A DNA stretch of 6,710 nucleotides from positions 1-6,710 of the forward strand of contig QNFD01000146.1 of NCBI GenBank assembly GCA_003645435.1. Direction: 5' to 3'. The notes below the pieces were generated by a model that had not been told where the DNA came from, did not search any database, and saw only the letters and a list, made by a program, of their open reading frames with translations. Source of the DNA: Gammaproteobacteria bacterium. GTDB lineage: Bacteria > Pseudomonadota > Gammaproteobacteria > GCA-001735895. Position 1 is the stretch's first letter; each line of letters opens with the position of its first letter. The position numbers and the translations under genes are program-made. Shown piece after piece: positions 1 through 5,900 of the stretch.

Positions 1-1
1 G

Positions 2-1018
2 CCCTACGCCTGCGTGGTAACCGCAGATCGCTGTGTCACGGTGTCGGCCAATATTGACGGCGGCTAACCCTGGCGTCGCTGTTTTGGAGAAAACCTGATT
101 TACACCGACTGGCAGCGTAACAATTACTGGCGTGCGGTAAAGTCGATTATTGGCACCGTAAGTCATGTTGGTATCGAAGCTGACCATATGACAGTCACAG
201 CGCGTGAGACCATGAAAAGTATGCTCGAAGGCATCGAGGCCAAAGACTTAAACGTCGAAATCATGGCCTTGCGAATGATCAAGTCCGCCGAGGAAATTCA
301 ACTGATCAAGGGCGGTGCCCGCACTGCAGATATAGGCGGCGCGGCGGTAAAGGCGGCGATTAAGCAGGGAACTCGTGAAATAGACGTCGCCATGGCGGGG
401 CGCGATGCCATGGAACTGGAAATTTCCAGTAGTTTCCCCGACAGCGAGCTGCGCGATAGCTGGGTCTGGTTCCAGGCCGGGTTAAACACCGATGGCGCGC
501 ATAACCCGGTGACCACGAAAACATTGCAGATCGGCGATATACTGAGCATGAATACCTTCCCGATGATATCCGGTTATTACACCGCGCTCGAAAGAACCCT
601 TTTCCTCGGCGATCCCGATGCTGATTCGCTGCGCGTATGGCAGGCGAATGTCGATGCCCACGAACTCGGCCTTTCACTGATCAAACCGGGTGCCACCTGT
701 TCGGGGATCTGTGCCGAAATCAATCGGTTTTTCGGCGACCTCGATCTACTCCAGTATCGTTCCTTCGGTTACGGCCATTCCTTCGGCGCACTATCGCATT
801 ATTATGGTCGCGAAGCCGGCCTCGAATTGCGTGAAGATATCGATACCGTATTAGAACCAGGCATGGTGGTTTCAATGGAGCCGATGCTGACCCTGCCGCT
901 GGGTACACCGGGTGCGGGTGGATATCGTGAGCATGATATTCTTGTCGTCGGTGAGGATGGTGCCGAGAATATTACCGGTTTCCCGTATGGGCCAGAGTTT
1001 AATATTGTTGGTGCATAA
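2..1018 (+). pseudogene. Creatinase (creatine amidinohydrolase), 5'-truncated by the window edge and interrupted by an in-frame TAA
   Basis: Creatinase hydrolyses creatine to sarcosine and urea in the cytoplasm. The frame from base 2 begins PYACVVTADR and reads NIDGG-stop-PWRR, then YTDWQRNNYW, closely following Pseudomonas creatinase from memory. The open part after the stop, read from ATG 188, encodes 276 residues of the C-terminal pita-bread domain. Adding 127 to its numbering aligns the key residues with the P. putida enzyme: H105 (His232) in DGAHNP, Y131 and E135 (Tyr258, Glu262) in YYTALER, R208 (Arg335), E231 (Glu358) in SMEPM and H249 (His376) in YREHD. The family needs no metal, and the usual M24 metal ligands are absent here too. 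The TAA at 65-67 replaces an expected Gln, so the full-length enzyme cannot be made by normal translation. A product starting at ATG 188 would lack most of the N-terminal domain, and that ATG has no convincing ribosome binding site. The first ~65 residues lie outside the window. Family assignment is very secure; pseudogene status assumes the base calls are right. Confidence 0.9.
65..67 (+). other. In-frame ochre stop (TAA) inside the creatinase frame
   Basis: The codons before it read N-I-D-G-G and those after it P-W-R-R, in the same frame. In Pseudomonas creatinase the intervening residue is Gln, as I recall the sequence. A single CAA to TAA transition explains the change. There is no indel: the frame from base 2 to the terminal TAA at 1016-1018 is otherwise uninterrupted. 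A recent nonsense mutation or a sequencing error are the simplest explanations. Confidence 0.85.
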
Positions 1019-1031
1019 TGGTAGATTTACC

Positions 1032-1054
1032 CCCTCTCCCCTCCGGGGAGAGGG
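1032..1054. repeat. Left hairpin of the REP-like pair
   Basis: CCCTCTCCCC (1032-1041) pairs perfectly with GGGGAGAGGG (1045-1054) around a TCC loop, giving a 10-bp stem. The GGGGAGAGGG arm continues directly into a G-rich tail (1055-1070) that forms the second half of the repeat unit. Confidence 0.8.
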
Positions 1055-1098
1055 TAGGGTGAGGGGGGGGCAGTCTAAAAACATCCCCCTCATCCCAG

Positions 1099-1122
1099 CC
1101 TTCTCCCCCAGAGGGGAGAAGG
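1099..1122. repeat. Right hairpin of the REP-like pair
   Basis: CCTTCTCCCC (1099-1108) pairs perfectly with GGGGAGAAGG (1113-1122) around a CAGA loop, giving a 10-bp stem. The C-rich tail (1085-1098) precedes it, so the unit is inverted relative to the left one. Confidence 0.8.
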
Positions 1123-1226
1123 AGTACTTTAGTGAAGAGAGTGCTATTCCCGAGACCAACATAAAAACTTAAACTCCCCCACCCAAGCGATGTACACTCA
1201 TCAATTTCCGCAAGCTAAAAATTAAC

Positions 1227-2384
1227 ATGCCAGAAAATAGAAACCATGCCGATGTGCGCGCTGCGGTGGCACGCTTATGCGCTGACTTTCCAGGTGAATA
1301 CTGGCGTGACAAGGATCGTGAGAAAAAGTACCCGGTGGAATTCGTCGATGCACTAACCGAGGGTGGTTATTTATCGGTATTAATTCCCGAGGAATATGGC
1401 GGTGCCGGCATGGACATGGGGGCTGCCTGTGCGGTACTCGAGGAAATTCAACGCAGCGGGGGCAATGGCGGCGCCTGTCACGCACAGATGTATACCATGG
1501 GCACCCTGCTTCGCCACGGTAGCGACGCACAGAAACAACAGTATCTTCCCGATATAGCATCAGGCAAGTTGCGCCTGCAGGCCTTTGGCGTGACCGAGCC
1601 ATCAAGCGGTACCGACACCACCCGCATCAGAACCAAAGCCGTACGTGACGGGGATGATTATGTCGTCAGCGGGCAGAAGGTTTTTATTTCACGCGTCGAA
1701 CATTCGGATTTAATGCTGTTACTGGTTCGTACTACGCCACGCGATGAAGTTGAAAAACGGACCCATGGTATGTCGGTATTACTGGTCGATTTGCGCGATG
1801 CTGTTGGCAACGGACTAACCGTTCGGCCGCTCGAAACCATGCTTAATCACGCGACTACGGAACTGTTTTTTGATCAATTGCGGGTACCGGCCAGGAACCT
1901 GATCGGCGAAGAGGGTAAGGGTTTTGGTTATATACTCGACGGCATGAATGCCGAACGTATTCTGATTGCGGCTGAATGTATCGGCGATGCGCGCTGGTTC
2001 ATCGACAGGGCCGGTGCCTATGCGAATGAGCGCGAGGTATTTGGTGCGCCAATCGGTAAGAACCAGGGTATCCAGTTTCCGATTGCGCGTTCATATGTAC
2101 AGACCGAAGCCGCGGCACTGATGGTGGACAGGGCGAGCGATCTGTTCGATGCCGGCGAAGCCTGTGGTTCACAGGCCAATATGGCAAAACTACTGGCGGC
2201 CGATGCTTCCTGGGCGGCGGCCGATATGTGCCTGCAAACCCACGGTGGTTATGGTTTTGCGGTCGAGTACGATATCGAACGCAAGTTTCGCGAAACCCGT
2301 TTGTACCAGGTAGCACCGATTTCAACCAATCTCATCCTGTCGAATATTGCCACTCACGTACTCGGCCTGCCCAGGTCCTTTTAA
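1227..2384 (+). CDS. Acyl-CoA dehydrogenase family flavoprotein (385 aa)
   Basis: Predicted FAD-dependent cytoplasmic enzyme that desaturates an acyl-CoA at C2-C3 and passes electrons to ETF. The length (385) is normal for the family. Recognisable parts are the helical N-terminal domain with IPEEYGGAGM (53-62), the middle beta domain with TEPSSGTD (123-130) and SGQKVFIS (148-155), and the C-terminal helical domain with EREVFGAPIG (268-277) and QTHGGYGF (337-344). The usual catalytic Glu of the YEGT motif is absent: that site reads YQVAPIST (360-367). A Glu at 243 (NAERI) falls where isovaleryl-CoA dehydrogenase carries its catalytic base, so an alternative-base mechanism is likely. The start gives a family-like N-terminus, but no clear Shine-Dalgarno precedes it. 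A weak TACACT -10-like box lies at 1193-1198. Its stop overlaps the next gene's start, so the two are almost certainly co-translated. The substrate is unknown; a short or branched acyl-CoA is a guess. Confidence 0.93.
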   Translation: MPENRNHADVRAAVARLCADFPGEYWRDKDREKKYPVEFVDALTEGGYLSVLIPEEYGGAGMDMGAACAVLEEIQRSGGNGGACHAQMYTMGTLLRHGSDAQKQQYLPDIASGKLRLQAFGVTEPSSGTDTTRIRTKAVRDGDDYVVSGQKVFISRVEHSDLMLLLVRTTPRDEVEKRTHGMSVLLVDLRDAVGNGLTVRPLETMLNHATTELFFDQLRVPARNLIGEEGKGFGYILDGMNAERILIAAECIGDARWFIDRAGAYANEREVFGAPIGKNQGIQFPIARSYVQTEAAALMVDRASDLFDAGEACGSQANMAKLLAADASWAAADMCLQTHGGYGFAVEYDIERKFRETRLYQVAPISTNLILSNIATHVLGLPRSF

Positions 2385-3502
2385 TGCTCGATCTTGCCGA
2401 TATCCTGGTAGTCACGCTGGAACAGGCCGTAGCGGCGCCTTATTGTTCCTGTCGGCTCGCCGATGCGGGCGCGCGCGTGATCAAAATCGAGCGTGAAGAG
2501 GGTGATTTCGCGCGCGCTTACGACAGCGTGGTCGATGGTGAATCGGCTTATTTTGTCTGGCTAAATCGAGGCAAAGAGTCGCTGGTTCTGAATATCAAGG
2601 ATGAAGAAGACGCTGGCCTGATGCATCGAATGCTGGCGCAGGCCGATGTCTTCATTCAAAATCTGGCGCCGGGCGCGGCCGATCGTTCGGGTTTCGGCTC
2701 GGGCACATTGCGCAAACTTTATCCGCAACTGGTGTGTTGCAATATTTCGGGTTATGGCGAACAGGGAGAGTATCGTCACATGAAAGCCTACGACCTGCTG
2801 GTGCAATGTGAGTCTGGATTGACATCGATCACCGGTACGCCCGATGCACCGGGGCGTGTTGGTGTTTCTATTTGCGACATTAGTTGCGGGCAGCTGGCTT
2901 ATAGCGCGATTCTGGAAGCACTCATCGTGCGTCAACACAGCGGCGAGGGTTGCGTCGTCGATGTTTCATTGTTCGACAGCATCGCTGAATGGATGGCTGT
3001 ACCGCTGCTGCATTATGACCATGCCGGAACCATTCAGCCGCGGGTGGGTATCAATCATGCGACCATAAGTCCTTACGGCGCCTACCGTAGTCGGGATAAT
3101 CTAACCGTGGTCATAGCTATCCAGAACGAGCGAGAATGGGAACGGTTTTGTGCCGATGTTCTTGAGCAACCCGAGTTACCCGATGATGAACGCCTGCATT
3201 CAAACCAGGCGCGCGTTAAGAATCGGCAGATGGTTGATCAACTGATTAACGATGTATTTTCGCAAATGGATCTGGAAGCGATTATCATACGTCTCGAGAG
3301 GGTCGGCATCGCCTATGGCCGACTGAACGATATTTCCGGCCTTTCTAAGCACCCTCAATTACGAAGAACCCGAGTGCAAACTGAATCGGGTGAAGCCAAA
3401 GTCGCCGCCGTCGCAGCGATTCGATCCAACCAGGCTAGCGAAATGAAGACCGTGCCGGCGATAGGTGCGCAGAGCGAATCTATTCGTAAAGAATTTACCT
3501 GA
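2384..3502 (+). CDS. Class III CoA-transferase, CaiB/BaiF family (372 aa)
   Basis: Predicted to move CoA from a donor thioester to a carboxylic acid through an aspartyl-CoA intermediate. The N-terminal Rossmann part shows LADAGARVIKIE (25-36) and YFVWLNRGKESLVLNI (56-71). NISGYGEQG (120-128) follows. The likely catalytic Asp is D165 in VGVSICDISCG, aligning with Asp169 of formyl-CoA transferase. VDVSLFDS (192-199) and a C-terminal VPAIGAQSESI are also typical. The frame is open from 2228, but the 52 extra residues lie inside the dehydrogenase gene and do not look like the family. ATG 2384 overlaps the upstream stop (TAATG) and has AGG at 2373-2375, eight bases away. Length 372 is close to the family's ~380-400. 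The coupling suggests it supplies the dehydrogenase with its CoA ester, as CaiB does in the carnitine pathway. The acid it activates cannot be read from the sequence; mesaconate, itaconate or succinate-type acids are options. Confidence 0.93.
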   Translation: MLDLADILVVTLEQAVAAPYCSCRLADAGARVIKIEREEGDFARAYDSVVDGESAYFVWLNRGKESLVLNIKDEEDAGLMHRMLAQADVFIQNLAPGAADRSGFGSGTLRKLYPQLVCCNISGYGEQGEYRHMKAYDLLVQCESGLTSITGTPDAPGRVGVSICDISCGQLAYSAILEALIVRQHSGEGCVVDVSLFDSIAEWMAVPLLHYDHAGTIQPRVGINHATISPYGAYRSRDNLTVVIAIQNEREWERFCADVLEQPELPDDERLHSNQARVKNRQMVDQLINDVFSQMDLEAIIIRLERVGIAYGRLNDISGLSKHPQLRRTRVQTESGEAKVAAVAAIRSNQASEMKTVPAIGAQSESIRKEFT

Positions 3503-3518
3503 TTAACTGGAAATATTT

Positions 3519-3523
3519 AGGAG
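3519..3523 (+). promoter_or_regulatory. Ribosome binding site of csaA
   Basis: AGGAG sits six bases before ATG 3530 and is the clearest Shine-Dalgarno in the window. It fixes the csaA start and allows translation independent of the CoA-transferase, which ends 27 bases upstream of that ATG. Confidence 0.8.
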
Positions 3524-3529
3524 CATTAA

Positions 3530-3868
3530 ATGGAAACCATAAGCTGGGCAGATTTTGAAAAAGTTGAACTCCGTATCGGTACCATAATTGAAGTCGAAGA
3601 CTTCCCCGAAGCGCGTGTACCGGCGTTCAAACTCAGAGTCGATTTTGGTGATGAAATTGGCGTCAAAAAATCGAGCGCGCAAATTACCGACCTGTATAGC
3701 AAGGCCGACTTACTGGGTCGCCAGGTATTAGCCGTGGTGAATTTTCCGCCAAAACAAATTGGACCGATGCGTTCCGAATGCCTGGTGACCGGGTTTCATC
3801 GGCAGGATGGTGCGGTGGTACTGGCCAGACCGGAAAGCGATGTCCCGAATGGCGCCAGACTAGCCTGA
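3530..3868 (+). CDS. csaA: CsaA-type tRNA-binding-fold (OB-fold) protein (112 aa)
   Basis: Small cytoplasmic homodimeric protein with a single EMAP/Trbp111-type OB fold. In Bacillus subtilis, CsaA is described as an export-related chaperone that interacts with SecA; related proteins bind tRNA. Family features line up along the whole length: [12 protein letters not shown] (8-19), [11 protein letters not shown] (25-35), [17 protein letters not shown] (37-53), [10 protein letters not shown] (69-78) and a C-terminal VPNGARL. The size equals the ~110 residues of known CsaA proteins, so it is complete. It follows the CoA-transferase by 27 bases on the same strand and may be co-transcribed, but no functional link to acyl-CoA metabolism is evident. 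The exact role in this organism is uncertain: chaperone or tRNA/nucleic-acid binding. Confidence 0.93.
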   Translation: METISWADFEKVELRIGTIIEVEDFPEARVPAFKLRVDFGDEIGVKKSSAQITDLYSKADLLGRQVLAVVNFPPKQIGPMRSECLVTGFHRQDGAVVLARPESDVPNGARLA

Positions 3869-3914
3869 AACTCGGGCAAGTCAAAATTTCCTTAACTATT
3901 TATTCTAAAAAAAT

Positions 3915-4379
3915 ATGTATCCAATTCTAAAACGCATTTTGATATTTGTAGCGCTCCTGATTACCGGGCTTGTGTTGTATGTTAACTGGTTTAACACGAA
4001 TGCCGAGCGATATGACGATACCGCCGTGCCATATTTGAACAAAAATTTACCTGTAGTGGCACGATGGAAATTTTCAGAATTTGTACCAATGCTTTCTCCG
4101 CAGGCGCGGGCTGAATTCGAAACCGATAAGGGTAAAGAAACCTATCGTTTTTTTACTCAACTTGGAGTTCTGGAATCGATTGGAAAACCACAATACATGG
4201 CCGACAAGTCAGGATTTAGTGAGGGCCTTGGAGAAGTCGATATCGTTACTTACCAGGTACCGGTGGTATTCGAATCCGGCCCGGCAGTGATAAAAATCCT
4301 CCTCGCCAGAAATGGTGAGTCGTATTTTATTCATCAATTGGGAATTAGCTCCGAGCTGTTCGCCCAGTCGGCGGAATAA
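3915..4379 (+). CDS. Membrane-anchored protein of unknown function (154 aa)
   Basis: I do not recognise this protein. The N-terminus, MYPILKRILIFVALLITGL, is a positively charged start followed by a hydrophobic stretch (about 8-26). This suggests a single signal-anchor helix with the rest in the periplasm; no lipobox cysteine is present. The ~125-residue soluble part has a helical first half with WKFSEFVPMLSPQARAEF (51-68) and TYRFFTQLGVLESIGKP (76-92). A strand-rich second half follows, VDIVTYQVPVVFES and VIKILLARNGESYFIHQLGI. This helix-then-sheet order resembles small NTF2-like or DUF3887-type domains, but that is only a visual impression. ATG 3915 is preceded by an A-rich tract and no Shine-Dalgarno. 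The 46-base gap from csaA is AT-rich with no hairpin; a TATTCT box at 3901-3906 is too weak to call a promoter. It converges with the aldolase-fold gene across 12 bases. Confidence 0.75.
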   Translation: MYPILKRILIFVALLITGLVLYVNWFNTNAERYDDTAVPYLNKNLPVVARWKFSEFVPMLSPQARAEFETDKGKETYRFFTQLGVLESIGKPQYMADKSGFSEGLGEVDIVTYQVPVVFESGPAVIKILLARNGESYFIHQLGISSELFAQSAE

Positions 4380-4391
4380 ATCAGAGGTTCC

Positions 4392-5168
4392 CTAGAGCTT
4401 GTAGTCGGGTTCTTCACGATCGAGGATTTCACGCGATTCGCTCAAATGAACCTCGGCATAGCGCGTATCTTGCGTATAGTAGTCCCACTGTTTAGCGGTT
4501 TTTTCGGCGACTTCATCGCTGACTATGCGTAGCGGTATCCCGGTCATTAACGCGGTTATATAGTTCGAACAGGCGCGCTCAAAGTAATACAACTCATCGT
4601 AAGCGCGCGCGATGGTATCCCCCGTCACCATGACGCCATGGTTGCCCATGAGCAGTACGCGATTATCGCCCATTGTCGTGGTCAGGCGCTCGGCTTCATC
4701 GCCTAGGCCCATGCCGTCGAATCCAGTGTCGACCGAGACCCGCTTGAAAAAGCGCATGGTGTTTTGATCGATAGGCGGCAAGCCGTCGGCCTCGATCGAT
4801 GCAAGCACGGTGGCGTACTTCGAGTGCACATGTAATAAGCATCGCGCCTGTGGAACATTACGATGCATCGCGCCATGAATCGCCCAGGCAGTCGGATCCG
4901 GTGCATTCGGTTTGTTCATGGTTGATTCATCATTGGCATCGAGTAACAGCAATTCACTGGCTCGCAGGTTGGAAAAATGGCGCCCCCTCGGATTTATCAG
5001 GAACTGGCTGGCATCGTCGGAAACCGCGTAGCTGAAGTGATTGGCGATCGATTCGTGCATATCCAGGCGCGCAGTCATGCGAAAAACGGCGGCGAGATTG
5101 ACCCGGTCCTCATAGTAGGGGTCGGAATCGGCGGCAAATTTTTGAGTATCGACGGCGGAAATAGACAT
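4392..5168 (-). CDS. Class II aldolase/adducin family protein (258 aa)
   Basis: Cytoplasmic zinc-type aldolase/epimerase fold, the family of fuculose-1-phosphate aldolase, ribulose-5-phosphate 4-epimerase and adducin heads. The zinc-binding triad is present: H113 and H115 in CLLHVHSKYA and H177 in LLMGNHGVMVTG. SYAVSDDASQFLINPRGRHF (46-65) corresponds to the N-terminal substrate loop. The acid/base Glu73 of FucA, 19 residues before the first zinc His, is here A94 (DPTAWAIH), so a classical FucA or AraD reaction is doubtful. Such replacements are common in the uncharacterised subgroup. The frame is open to an upstream ATG at 5228, but the ATG at 5168 is preferred: it has AGGA seven bases upstream, and the 20 extra residues are unlike the family. 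It is divergent from acpH and convergent with the membrane protein gene. Possible substrates are sugar phosphates or hydroxy-keto acids; none is indicated. Confidence 0.9.
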   Translation of the reverse strand: MSISAVDTQKFAADSDPYYEDRVNLAAVFRMTARLDMHESIANHFSYAVSDDASQFLINPRGRHFSNLRASELLLLDANDESTMNKPNAPDPTAWAIHGAMHRNVPQARCLLHVHSKYATVLASIEADGLPPIDQNTMRFFKRVSVDTGFDGMGLGDEAERLTTTMGDNRVLLMGNHGVMVTGDTIARAYDELYYFERACSNYITALMTGIPLRIVSDEVAEKTAKQWDYYTQDTRYAEVHLSESREILDREEPDYKL

Positions 5169-5175
5169 GACGGGT

Positions 5176-5179
5176 TCCT
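5176..5179 (-). promoter_or_regulatory. Ribosome binding site choosing the aldolase-family start
   Basis: The minus strand reads AGGA, then seven bases, then ATG at 5168-5166. No comparable site precedes the upstream in-frame ATG at 5228, so the shorter 258-residue product is favoured. Confidence 0.6.
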
Positions 5180-5221
5180 GTTTATTAAGCTGGAGTGAAA
5201 TTAAACACCACTGTTGCTGGC

Positions 5222-5278
5222 TGGACAATCAATTTATTCCAACGCATAGTATTATTTTTTACGGTGATGTTCGATCAA
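5222..5278. promoter_or_regulatory. Putative overlapping sigma70-like promoters between the aldolase-family gene and acpH
   Basis: On the plus strand, TGGACA (5222-5227) and CATAGT (5245-5250) are 17 bases apart and would serve acpH. On the minus strand, TTGATC (5278-5273) and AATAAT (5256-5251) are 16 bases apart and would serve the aldolase-family gene. The two -10 boxes abut, so both promoters could not be open at once. The boxes match consensus at 4-5 of 6 positions and could arise by chance in this AT-rich 126-base gap. Confidence 0.3.
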
Positions 5279-5294
5279 CCGCTAATGTGAAGAA

Positions 5295-5900
5295 ATGAAC
5301 TATTTCGCCCACCTGGTTTTATCGCAGCCGACCGTTGAATCGACAGTGGGTAACCTGCTCGGCGATTTTGCGCGCGGAGTCGATCAATCGACGCTGGATC
5401 CTGCAGTGCTGGCCGGGCTCAAAAATCATCGGGCGGTGGATCGCTTTACCGACAGTCATCCGAAAGTAAAAGCGCTCAAGCAGTGTTTCAGTAAAAAACG
5501 AAGACGCTTTGCAGGCATCGCCCTGGATGTTTATTTCGATCATTTGCTGGTCAGCTACTGGGCAAACTTTGACCATAGAAATATCGAGGATGTGATAGCG
5601 GAGTTTTACCTGCTTATGGAACAGGGGCAGACCCTGATGCCGGGTAGTGAAATGCGTCGCATCACTTCGCGCATGATTACGCATGACTGGTTTGGTTCTT
5701 ACCGGGACATAAACTCGGTTGCCGAGGCGCTCGATCGCATCGCAACACGTATTCGTTTTCCCAATGCGTTCGATAACGCAATCGAGGATTTACGCGGGAA
5801 TGAAGATTTGATTCAGAGCGTCTTTCTGCAGTTTTACCCGGAACTGAAAGCGCATGTTGAATCCCTGGAATTTGAAAAAAAGCATTCGGCTAGCAGCTAG
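5295..5900 (+). CDS. acpH: Acyl-carrier-protein phosphodiesterase AcpH (201 aa)
   Basis: Hydrolyses the 4'-phosphopantetheine arm from holo-ACP to give apo-ACP in the cytoplasm, an HD-type hydrolase of the former DUF479 group. The sequence matches E. coli AcpH from the first residues: MNYFAHLVLS, then GNLLGDFARG, placing D24 exactly at the E. coli position known to be needed for activity. Further family features are NHRAVDRFTDSHP (44-56, with H45, D49 and D53), ALDVYFDHLL (76-85) and a C-terminal FLQFYPEL. It is slightly longer than the ~193-residue E. coli protein because of a charged tail ending EKKHSASS. The start has only a weak GAAG-type ribosome site close to the ATG. It is divergent from the aldolase-family gene and overlaps the convergent dehydrogenase stop. 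Presence of AcpH favours a gammaproteobacterial host. Confidence 0.93.
   Translation: MNYFAHLVLSQPTVESTVGNLLGDFARGVDQSTLDPAVLAGLKNHRAVDRFTDSHPKVKALKQCFSKKRRRFAGIALDVYFDHLLVSYWANFDHRNIEDVIAEFYLLMEQGQTLMPGSEMRRITSRMITHDWFGSYRDINSVAEALDRIATRIRFPNAFDNAIEDLRGNEDLIQSVFLQFYPELKAHVESLEFEKKHSASS

Larger units (their letters stand above)
1032..1122. repeat. BIME-like pair of inverted REP-type palindromes
   Basis: Two GC-rich units lie head to head in the gap between the creatinase and the acyl-CoA dehydrogenase. The left unit carries GGGGAGAGGGTAGGGTGAGG on the plus strand, and the right unit carries the near-identical GGGGAGAAGGCTGGGATGAG on the minus strand. They are separated by a short A-rich spacer (about 1071-1084). 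Each unit has its own 10-bp perfect hairpin, and the outer arms can also pair across the spacer. This arrangement matches REP/BIME elements, which are dispersed in many proteobacterial genomes and mobilised by RAYT transposases. Neither hairpin is followed by a T-run, so it is not a typical intrinsic terminator, though it could stabilise or end a transcript. Membership of a dispersed family is inferred, since only one pair is visible. Confidence 0.75.

Noticed and set aside
2..1018. DMSP lyase DddP, another M24-fold enzyme
   Set aside because: The catalytic set and long near-identical stretches, such as YYTALER and DGAHNPVTT, match creatinase throughout, including lack of M24 metal ligands.
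1032..1122. Intrinsic terminator
   Set aside because: The hairpins are strong, but neither is followed by a T-run on either strand. They fit a REP-like repeat better.
912..1172. Plus-strand open frame of 86 codons through the creatinase end and the repeat, and its minus-strand partner at 872-1162
   Set aside because: Both run through the REP-like palindromes and give low-complexity Pro/Gly/Arg-rich translations. They owe their openness to the GC-rich repeat and the overlapping real gene.
2228..2383. Longer 5' extension of the CoA-transferase frame
   Set aside because: The 52 extra residues lie wholly inside the acyl-CoA dehydrogenase and do not resemble the family. ATG 2384 with its stop-start overlap is the better start.
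4977..5198. Plus-strand open frame antisense to the aldolase-family gene
   Set aside because: It is a shadow of the well-supported minus-strand gene, with no ribosome site and no recognisable protein features.
5169..5228. Extended start of the aldolase-family gene at 5228
   Set aside because: The 20 added residues lack family similarity and no ribosome binding site precedes them, whereas the ATG at 5168 has AGGA at good spacing.
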